This document shows, piece after piece, positions 1 through 5,495 of a DNA stretch of 5,495 nucleotides; within the stretch, counting starts at the first letter, position 1, and every line of letters begins with the position of its first letter. Below the pieces are notes generated by a model. It made no database searches. It was not told the DNA's origin and saw only the letters and a list, made by a program, of their open reading frames with translations. A program made the position numbers and the translations under genes. The stretch covers positions 1 through 5,495 of the forward strand of contig JAUNHO010000085.1 of NCBI GenBank assembly GCA_030523905.1, written 5' to 3'. This DNA comes from Bergeyella zoohelcum (GTDB taxonomy: Bacteria; Bacteroidota; Bacteroidia; Flavobacteriales; Weeksellaceae).

Positions 1-1114
1 TAATATTTTCCTTTGCCGAAATCCCCAAAATCATTGAAATATAGTTGGGCAACAAAGCATCGGAAAGGCTTTTATGGAAATCATTTATTTCTGGATTTTC
101 AAGCAAATCAATTTTATTATTAAGAAGAATTACCCTTAAATCTGGGCGATGAACCTCTTTTATGAAATCAATAATTTCTTGCGGTTGGCTATCAAATTCA
201 TCGTATAAATAAAGTAGAATTTTCGCCGTTTGGATTTTTTCTTTGGCTTTTTTTACGCCGATTTCTTCTATCGTATCGGTGGTTTCGCGGATTCCTGCCG
301 TGTCTATAAACCTAAACGCCGTGCCACCAATGTGCAGAATCTCCTCTATGGTGTCTCGGGTTGTCCCCGCTATGTCGCTCACTATGGCTCTTTCTTCCTT
401 CAAAAGGGCGTTGAGTAGGGTGGATTTCCCAGCGTTGGGCTTTCCGATTATTGCCACATCTATTCCGTTTTTGATGGCGTTTCCGTATTGGAAAGACTCT
501 ATAAGCCCACTTAATTTTGATTTTAACTTATTGATTAATAACACCAAAGCCGTGCGGTCGGCAAATTCCACATCTTCCTCTGAAAAATCTAATTCCAGTT
601 CAATAAGCGAGGTAAAATTGAGCAAATCCGTTCTCAAATCCGATATTTCATTGGAAATTCCACCTTTGAGTTGGTTCAATGCCACTTTTCGAGAGGCTTC
701 ATTTTCGGAGGCAATCAAATCGGCAATGGATTCGGCTTGGGAAAGGTCTATTCTTCCGTTAAGGAACGCTCTTTGGGTAAATTCCCCTGCCTTTGCCATT
801 CTCGCTCCGTTTTTTATCAAAACTTCCAAAATCTTCTTGCCAATGTGCGGTGAGCCGTGAAAAGAAATCTCCACAGAATCCTCTGTAGTAAAGCTTTTTG
901 GGGCTTTGAAGATGGAAATCATTACCTCATCAATTACCTCTTCCCTATCTATAATATAGCCATAATGCAGAGTATGAGACTTTTGGTCTAAAAGATTTTT
1001 GCCTGTAAAACACTTCTGAACGATGCTAATTGCCTCCGTTCCAGAAACTCGTATCACACCGATGGCTCCTACTCCACTTGCGGTAGCCAATGCACAAATT
1101 GTATCCTGATTCAT
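1..1114 (-). CDS. mnmE: tRNA uridine-5-carboxymethylaminomethyl(34) synthesis GTPase MnmE (3' end cut by window)
   Basis: MnmE (TrmE) acts in the cytoplasm with MnmG to install the carboxymethylaminomethyl (or aminomethyl) group on wobble U34 of certain tRNAs, using a methylene-tetrahydrofolate-derived carbon. I translated this frame by hand: it is open from the ATG at 1114 to the left edge, giving 371 codons of a family usually about 460 long. The N-terminal folate-binding domain covers roughly residues 1-120 and opens MNQDTICALATASGVGAIG, which is canonical and fixes the start. A helical region follows, with the G domain inserted in it. All G motifs are present: P-loop GKPNAGKS at 224-231, including the K+-coordinating Asn of this family (N227); switch I DIAGTTRD at 247-254; DTAG at 271-274; NKID at 333-336; SAKE at 366-369. 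The spacing matches E. coli MnmE closely. The C-terminal helix with the catalytic Cys lies outside the window, so that residue cannot be checked. It is separated from the upstream GH109 gene by a terminator and has its own promoter. Confidence 0.96.
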   Translation of the reverse strand, partial: MNQDTICALATASGVGAIGVIRVSGTEAISIVQKCFTGKNLLDQKSHTLHYGYIIDREEVIDEVMISIFKAPKSFTTEDSVEISFHGSPHIGKKILEVLIKNGARMAKAGEFTQRAFLNGRIDLSQAESIADLIASENEASRKVALNQLKGGISNEISDLRTDLLNFTSLIELELDFSEEDVEFADRTALVLLINKLKSKLSGLIESFQYGNAIKNGIDVAIIGKPNAGKSTLLNALLKEERAIVSDIAGTTRDTIEEILHIGGTAFRFIDTAGIRETTDTIEEIGVKKAKEKIQTAKILLYLYDEFDSQPQEIIDFIKEVHRPDLRVILLNNKIDLLENPEINDFHKSLSDALLPNYISMILGISAKENI

Positions 1115-1118
1115 AGGG

Positions 1119-1148
1119 CAAAGATAAGGTTTTTAGATGTTTTAATAA
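1119..1148 (-). promoter_or_regulatory. Putative Bacteroidota-type promoter of mnmE
   Basis: On the minus strand TATCTTTG (1126-1119) matches the Bacteroidota -7 consensus TAnnTTTG exactly. The expected -33 TTG is only approximated by TTA (1148-1146), at the right spacing of 19 bases. The -7 box ends four bases before the mnmE ATG. Transcription would therefore start at or within a few bases of the start codon, leaving essentially no leader. The upstream terminator at 1205-1234 supports mnmE needing its own promoter. Transcription start is inferred, not seen. Confidence 0.5.
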
Positions 1149-1204
1149 ATTTAGAAGATGAATATAATTATGAAAATTTCATTATTTTCAGACATATTCT
1201 TAAT

Positions 1205-1234
1205 AAAAAATTCAGGAAAACAATTTCCTGAATT
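1205..1234 (-). terminator. Intrinsic terminator of the GH109 gene
   Basis: Read on the minus strand, a perfect 11-bp stem (AATTCAGGAAA pairing with TTTCCTGAATT) closes a 4-base TTGT loop and runs into a tract of six T residues, counting the two at the end of the stem. It begins 17 bases after the GH109 stop codon. On the plus strand the stem is not followed by a T-run, so it looks directional. It should separate GH109 transcription from mnmE. Confidence 0.85.
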
Positions 1235-1251
1235 CTTATTTTATAAGTTTA

Positions 1252-2667
1252 TTATTTCAGTAATGCGTGGCGATAGCCCTTTATATCATTCCAATGTCCT
1301 CTGGTGAAATCTGGTATTTCTACTGGTGCAGAATTGTTTTCAAGGGATATTTTGGAAAGTGGTACTAGGCAACTCCATTCAGCCAAATCATAAACATCCA
1401 TATCTAGTGGCAAACCATTTCTGAGGCAATATACCAAACGATAATCCATAATGAAATCCATACCGCCGTGGCCACCTACTTTCTTCGCTGTTTCTTCTAG
1501 TTCTTTATGAATTGGGTGTTTATATTTCTGCATTAGTTCCTTTTTTATATCTTCTGGAAGGAAAGAATGAGCATTTAGATTTTCGTGATTCTTCATTGAT
1601 TCTGTGATTACTTGCCCTTTCTCCAAAGCGTAGCCTTGTAGCGGATATTTAGACGCATAGCCTTTTGTTCCTGCTACATTATACAGACGCGAGTACGGTC
1701 TTGGGGTTGCCACATCGTGCTGAATCTGAATGGTTTTCCCTTTCTCAGTACGAATCATAGTCATTGTAAGTTGTCCATTTTGAAAATTGGAAGGCTTCTC
1801 TCCTCTCTTATTTTGAAGATACGCAGGGATACTCACCGCTTTGCTATCCATAGAAACTAAGTAGTTCATTTTATCACCTCGGTGGATGTTCAGTGCTTGG
1901 CAAGCAGACCCCATTCCGTGTGTAGGGTAAAGGTCTCCTCTATTGTGTCGGTTGAATTCCATTCTCCAATCGCTTTCATAAGAATCCCAGAATTGCTCCA
2001 GCTGATGAATATAGGCACCCTCGGCATAGAGTGGCTCACCGAAAACCTCTTGTTGTAGCATATTGAGAGTAGTGAGTTCAAAGAAATCATACACGCAATT
2101 TTCTAGCATCATACAATGCTTTTGTGTTCTTTCCGCGGTATCTATTATTGCCCAAAGGTCTTTCATTGTCGTAGCCCCAGGCACCTCTACTGCTACATGT
2201 TTGCCGTGTTCCATAGCGTAGATTGACATCTCTGCGTGGTTTTTCCAATCGGCGATGATGTATATAAGGTCAATATCCTCTCTTTCGCACATTTTTTTCC
2301 AAGCGTCTTTACTGCCATAATATTCTGTGGCTCTTGGAAGACCAGCTTTGTCAAGGATTTTTTGAGATTTTTCCACCCTATCTCCGTGAAGATCACCCAG
2401 TGCTTTTATTTCCACACCTGGGATATGGGTAAAACGCTGAACTGCCCCTATCCCTCGCATTCCAAGACCGATGAACCCTACTCTCACCACATCCATTTTT
2501 GGAGTACGCAATTGGAGTACATTTTTTTGTCCTGCGGGACGCTTCGGTACATAGGTTTTAATGGGTTTTACTGCATTTTTAGGGTAATCTCCTGCTACTG
2601 TTTTAGTAGAAGTACAAGCCGATAAGGTCATTGCTGCCATCAGCATAAAACTTAAGATTCTTTTCAT
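1252..2667 (-). CDS. Glycoside hydrolase family 109 lipoprotein (putative alpha-N-acetylgalactosaminidase, Gfo/Idh/MocA fold)
   Basis: GH109 enzymes remove terminal alpha-linked GalNAc (blood group A, Tn-type and mucin glycans) by an NAD+-dependent oxidation-elimination mechanism; the cofactor stays tightly bound. The 471 residues begin with a lipoprotein signal: KR n-region, hydrophobic stretch, lipobox L15-S-A-C18. A basic, proline-containing linker runs to about residue 58. The Rossmann domain follows, with dinucleotide motif GFIGLGMRG at 64-72 and VEVP at 160-163 where Gfo/Idh/MocA oxidoreductases usually have EKP. The second alpha/beta domain carries patterns I associate with GH109: MMLENC (186-191), GDLYPTHG (244-251), RPYSRLY (323-329) and GGHGGMDF (398-405). 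Length is normal for the family. ATG at 2667 is chosen because it gives a complete signal peptide. The lipobox Cys is not followed by the acidic or QKDDE-like export signal of surface-exposed Bacteroidota lipoproteins, so a periplasm-facing location is my inference. No transporter or SusCD partner is adjacent. GalNAc specificity is by family only; another alpha- or beta-sugar, or a plain oxidoreductase role, remains possible. Confidence 0.88.
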   Translation of the reverse strand: MKRILSFMLMAAMTLSACTSTKTVAGDYPKNAVKPIKTYVPKRPAGQKNVLQLRTPKMDVVRVGFIGLGMRGIGAVQRFTHIPGVEIKALGDLHGDRVEKSQKILDKAGLPRATEYYGSKDAWKKMCEREDIDLIYIIADWKNHAEMSIYAMEHGKHVAVEVPGATTMKDLWAIIDTAERTQKHCMMLENCVYDFFELTTLNMLQQEVFGEPLYAEGAYIHQLEQFWDSYESDWRMEFNRHNRGDLYPTHGMGSACQALNIHRGDKMNYLVSMDSKAVSIPAYLQNKRGEKPSNFQNGQLTMTMIRTEKGKTIQIQHDVATPRPYSRLYNVAGTKGYASKYPLQGYALEKGQVITESMKNHENLNAHSFLPEDIKKELMQKYKHPIHKELEETAKKVGGHGGMDFIMDYRLVYCLRNGLPLDMDVYDLAEWSCLVPLSKISLENNSAPVEIPDFTRGHWNDIKGYRHALLK

Positions 2668-2697
2668 AACTATAACTTTTTATAAATTTTTCAGGCG

Positions 2698-2728
2698 TAA
2701 AGATATAAAATTTTTGAAGAAAAAGCAA
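2698..2728 (-). promoter_or_regulatory. Putative Bacteroidota-type promoter of the GH109 gene
   Basis: In the 111-base gap between nhaA and the GH109 gene, the minus strand shows TTG (2728-2726), a 20-base spacer, then TATCTTTA (2705-2698). This is one base off the Bacteroidota -7 consensus TAnnTTTG and has good -33/-7 spacing. Transcription would begin near 2690, giving an A/T-rich leader of about 25 bases. That leader has no Shine-Dalgarno motif before the ATG at 2667, as is usual in this phylum. Confidence 0.6.
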
Positions 2729-2778
2729 TGTTTTTTCAATTTTTATATTTTAATGATATTATTAGCTTTTCAAAATAT

Positions 2779-3930
2779 TTATTGTGGCTTTCTTTTACTT
2801 ATCATTTTTAAGAAAGAAAAACCCACTACCCCAGAAATAATAGATGCGATGAGAATGGCAAATTTCGCTTCTTCCTGTATTTCTATATGCCCTTTGAAAG
2901 ACAATAACGCGATGAAAATGGACATCGTGAAGCCAATTCCTGCTAAAAAACCTGCTCCTATTAGATGATTCCAGCTACTTTGATCTGGTAATTTACTTAT
3001 TTTTAGTTTTATTGCTGTGAATGAAAACAGACTAATTCCCAATACTTTACCTAAAAACAATCCGCCAATAATCCCATAGCCCAGCGGACTAAACAAGCCA
3101 TCTACCATACCTTCTTTGAAAGTGATATTGGTATTTGCCAAAGCGAAAATCGGCATAATAAGGAAATTAACGGGAAGATGTAGTTTTTGCTCCAGTTTTT
3201 CCAATGGTGAAATCTCCGTAACGGAAACATTCGTAGGAATGGTAAATGCCAAAAGAACCCCAGCAATGGTAGCGTGAATCCCTGAATGATGCATAAAATA
3301 CCACAAAAACACACCTGGAACAAGATAAAAAATATGCTTGGTAACTTTGAAATAATTCAGTGCTACCAAAATCGCCATAATCCCTGCACTTAGTAGTAAA
3401 TAAAGCCAATGAATCTGCTCTGTGTAGAACAAGGCAATCACCACAATCGCCCCCAAGTCATCTACTATTGCAAGGGCTGCCAAAAAAATTTTGAGTGAGG
3501 CAGGAACGCGTTTGCCAAGCATAGAAATAATCGCCAAAGAAAAAGCAATATCCGTAGCCATAGGAATACCCCAGCCTTTGCCATAGTCTGCATTTCCATA
3601 ATTAAAAATAAAATAAATGACGGCAGGAACCAGCATCCCTCCCACCGCTGCAAAAATCGGTAATGAGGCATTTTTGAAACTTGAAAGTTCTCCCTCCACG
3701 ATTTCTCTTTTGATTTCCAAGCCTACCAAAAGGAAGAAAATCGCCATTAGTCCGTCATTAACCCAAACACTTACGCTATATGCACCTATATAGGAATCTA
3801 GAAAACCTTGATAGGTAGAGCCAAAAGATGAATTGGCAATTAATAAGGAAATAATGACACAAACTATCAATAATACACCAGAAGACTGGCTATTGTGAAA
3901 AAATTGGTGGAAATATTTTGTTAATTTCAT
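2779..3930 (-). CDS. nhaA: Na+/H+ antiporter NhaA
   Basis: NhaA is an inner-membrane electrogenic antiporter that expels one Na+ (or Li+) in exchange for two H+, used for sodium tolerance and pH homeostasis. The 383-residue product is full length (E. coli NhaA is 388) and strongly hydrophobic throughout, with about a dozen membrane segments. The residues known to matter in E. coli NhaA are recognisable by alignment: VGLEIKRE containing E72 and E76 (E. coli E78/E82); TM IV T126-D127 in MATDIAF (T132/D133); the Na+-binding pair D157-D158 in AIVDDLGA (D163/D164); H219 in SGIHATIAGV (the pH-related H225); and K295 in LFLGKVLGIS (K300). It should therefore be active and pH-regulated. It starts 23 bases downstream of the rel stop codon with no terminator or convincing promoter between, so co-transcription with rel is likely. 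No Shine-Dalgarno sequence precedes the ATG. No strong terminator follows the gene; a weak all-A/T stem lies just after the stop. Confidence 0.97.
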   Translation of the reverse strand: MKLTKYFHQFFHNSQSSGVLLIVCVIISLLIANSSFGSTYQGFLDSYIGAYSVSVWVNDGLMAIFFLLVGLEIKREIVEGELSSFKNASLPIFAAVGGMLVPAVIYFIFNYGNADYGKGWGIPMATDIAFSLAIISMLGKRVPASLKIFLAALAIVDDLGAIVVIALFYTEQIHWLYLLLSAGIMAILVALNYFKVTKHIFYLVPGVFLWYFMHHSGIHATIAGVLLAFTIPTNVSVTEISPLEKLEQKLHLPVNFLIMPIFALANTNITFKEGMVDGLFSPLGYGIIGGLFLGKVLGISLFSFTAIKLKISKLPDQSSWNHLIGAGFLAGIGFTMSIFIALLSFKGHIEIQEEAKFAILIASIISGVVGFSFLKMISKRKPQ

Positions 3931-3953
3931 AAAAAAATAATTTTTAGTTGATT

Positions 3954-5495
3954 TTAATTAATTCTTCTTATTCTAGACACTCCTTTTATTTCTTTCAGTT
4001 GGCTGAAAGTCTTTTCCAGTTGTATTTTATTCTGTGCTTCAAGGATAATAACCCCTATGAAAACTCCATCATTAGAAGAAATTGAAATGCTCTTCATATC
4101 CATACTCATTGCATTGGAAATCACTTGGGTGATGTCGTTTATCATACCCATTCTATCCAGCCCTTCTATCTCTATTTTTACTCGGTTTTTGAAACTTTCA
4201 GAATTGACCCACTTAGCTGGCATCACCCTATAATTGTACTCTGCACGGAGGTTGATAGCATTGGGGCAATCATCATTATGCACCTTTACCCCATCGGAAA
4301 TAGTAATGAAACCAAAGATTTTATCACCAGGAATCACGGTACAACATTTGGCAAAAGAGTAGTTTAATTTTTCCTCATCTTTGCCAAAAACTATCATATC
4401 CAGCTTGTCATCTTTGGAATCCGTACTGATATTTTCCGTTTTTGAAGTTGTTTTTCTGAAACGGCTGAAAAAATTCCCCAATACGCTTTTACTCTCGGTA
4501 TATTTCTTCAAATCACCAGAATCCAAACTACCATTTTGGAAGGCTATAAACAGCTCTTGGGAGGTTTTGAAGTTGAAATGCTTTTGTAGTTTATTGATTT
4601 CGTCTTCGGTAAAATTAATTTTGAAATGCCTTAATTTTCTCTGTAAAATCTCCTTGCCCTCACGGGATAATTCATTTTTCTCGGAGTTGAGAAAGTTTTT
4701 TATCTTGGATTTCGCCTTTGATGTTACCACAAAATCCAGCCAATCTGCCTTTGGTTTTTGGTTCGGAGAAGAGATAATATCCACCTGATCGCCGTTTTTC
4801 AAAACATAGGAAATAGGCATCAGTTTATTATTGATTTTAGCACCTAAACATTTGGTTCCCAGACCAGAATGAACAGAAAATGCAAAATCCAATGCGGTGG
4901 CACCTATCGGTAAAATTTTAATTTCCCCCGTTGGCGTAAAGACAAAAACCTCCTTGGAATAAAGATTCATCTTTACATTATCCAGTAGCTCGGAAGTAGA
5001 AAGGTCGTGCTGCTGTTCTAGCACCTCACGGATTTGTTTTACCCATTGGTCAAAATTCTTTTCATCAGAACTTTGCTTAAAGCCTTCTTTATATTTATAG
5101 TGTGCGGCAACCCCTTTTTCGGCAATATCGTCCATTCTTTCGGAGCGAATCTGCACTTCTACCCATTTTTTATCAGGCCCTAAAACCGTTAGATGAAGAC
5201 TCTCATAGCCCGTAGAACGCGGTTGGCTTATCCAGTCTCGCATTCTCATAGGGTTGCTATGGTAAAGGTCTGTAACGATGGAATAAATCTTCCACGCTAA
5301 AAATTTTTCGTTCTTAGCATCTGATTTATAGATGATTCTAATGGCGTAATTATCATACACTTCCTCAAAGGAAACGCCCTGTTTTAGCATTTTTCTATAA
5401 ATAGATGAAATGGCTTTCGCTCTGCCTTTAATGGTAAAATTAAGCCCTTCTTCTTGTAATTTTTCCGAAACTTCTTTCTTAAATTCTTCTATATA
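3954..5495 (-). CDS. rel: RelA/SpoT-family (p)ppGpp synthetase/hydrolase (5' end cut by window)
   Basis: Long RelA/SpoT homologues make, and usually also degrade, (p)ppGpp in response to starvation, working with the ribosome. The frame stays open past the first internal Met (5388-5390) to the right edge, so that Met is not the start. The 513 residues here are the C-terminal part of a protein expected to be about 730 long. Fragment residues 1 to about 135 hold most of the synthetase domain: KGRAK (23-27), SIYRKM (31-36), YDNYAIRII (47-55), GYESLH (96-101), EVQIRS (113-118) and AEKGVAAHYKYKEG (125-138). The TGS domain follows at about 181-244 (KEVFVFTPTGE onward), then a helical linker, then the RIS/zinc-finger-type module with C384-C385 and HNDDCPN (406-412). 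A C-terminal ACT domain spans about 438-513. All regulatory modules look intact. The N-terminal HD hydrolase domain lies outside the window, so bifunctionality cannot be confirmed; single-copy bifunctional Rel is my expectation for this phylum. The name could equally be relA or spoT. Confidence 0.95.
   Translation of the reverse strand, partial: YIEEFKKEVSEKLQEEGLNFTIKGRAKAISSIYRKMLKQGVSFEEVYDNYAIRIIYKSDAKNEKFLAWKIYSIVTDLYHSNPMRMRDWISQPRSTGYESLHLTVLGPDKKWVEVQIRSERMDDIAEKGVAAHYKYKEGFKQSSDEKNFDQWVKQIREVLEQQHDLSTSELLDNVKMNLYSKEVFVFTPTGEIKILPIGATALDFAFSVHSGLGTKCLGAKINNKLMPISYVLKNGDQVDIISSPNQKPKADWLDFVVTSKAKSKIKNFLNSEKNELSREGKEILQRKLRHFKINFTEDEINKLQKHFNFKTSQELFIAFQNGSLDSGDLKKYTESKSVLGNFFSRFRKTTSKTENISTDSKDDKLDMIVFGKDEEKLNYSFAKCCTVIPGDKIFGFITISDGVKVHNDDCPNAINLRAEYNYRVMPAKWVNSESFKNRVKIEIEGLDRMGMINDITQVISNAMSMDMKSISISSNDGVFIGVIILEAQNKIQLEKTFSQLKEIKGVSRIRRIN

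Noticed and set aside
243..860. A 205-codon plus-strand reading frame, plus shorter ones at 230-418 and 671-853.
   Set aside because: It lies wholly antisense to the mnmE G domain and helical region, which has all GTPase motifs in the minus frame. Its third codon positions coincide with those of mnmE, a frame in which long antisense frames arise by chance. The translation resembles no family I recognise.
1158..1307. A 49-codon plus-strand reading frame starting in the intergenic region between mnmE and the GH109 gene.
   Set aside because: It runs through the terminator stem and into the 3' end of the GH109 gene in antisense. It has no promoter I can identify and its composition is simply A/T-rich.
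2236..2625. A 129-codon plus-strand reading frame.
   Set aside because: It is antisense to the Rossmann-domain part of the GH109 gene, whose minus frame is clearly the coding one.
2745..2778. A 9-bp stem (ATATTTTGA with TTAAAATAT, one G-T pair) directly after the nhaA stop, considered as the nhaA terminator.
   Set aside because: The stem is all A/T apart from the wobble pair, the loop is 16 bases, and an A-rich rather than T-rich tract follows on the minus strand. It is too weak to call.
4125..4788. Plus-strand reading frames of 80 and 135 codons (4125-4367 and 4381-4788).
   Set aside because: Both are antisense shadows of the conserved TGS, RIS and ACT regions of rel.
1..5495. Search for mobile elements, CRISPR repeats, toxin-antitoxin or defence genes, tRNAs and riboswitches.
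   Set aside because: Coding sequence fills nearly the whole window with four recognisable genes. The two real gaps (137 and 111 bases) hold only promoters and one terminator, and no repeated unit or tRNA-like fold was seen by eye.

Overview
The window is A+T-rich and holds four genes. All are read on the minus strand, so transcription runs from high to low coordinates. The promoter style (TAnnTTTG-type -7 boxes, A/T-rich leaders without a Shine-Dalgarno sequence) and the protein sequences point to the Bacteroidota, most likely class Flavobacteriia and probably a Chryseobacterium/Riemerella/Elizabethkingia-type organism. The genus is inference; the phylum-level signal is good.

Layout in transcriptional order: (1) 5495-3954, the C-terminal two thirds of a long RelA/SpoT-family (p)ppGpp enzyme, whose N-terminus lies beyond the right edge. 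(2) 3930-2779, a complete NhaA Na+/H+ antiporter starting 23 bases after the rel stop codon, probably co-transcribed with it. (3) 2667-1252, a complete lipoprotein of the Gfo/Idh/MocA-like, NAD-dependent glycoside hydrolase family 109 (alpha-N-acetylgalactosaminidase type). It has its own promoter in the 111-base gap upstream and a clear intrinsic terminator just downstream. (4) 1114 to the left edge, the first 371 codons of mnmE, the tRNA wobble-uridine modification GTPase. A textbook -7 box sits four bases before its ATG.

Three of the four genes are core housekeeping or stress functions: stringent response, ion and pH homeostasis, and tRNA modification. The GH109 gene is the accessory element, an envelope-anchored glycan-trimming enzyme that appears to form a one-gene transcription unit. 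No SusC/SusD pair or other polysaccharide-utilisation gene is visible beside it.

There are no tRNA or rRNA genes, insertion sequences, CRISPR repeats, phage genes or recognisable defence genes here. I found no convincing previously undescribed system. The points most worth a second look are the possibly leaderless mnmE transcript, the stand-alone GH109 unit, and the rel-nhaA linkage. No gene-free stretch exceeds 140 bases.
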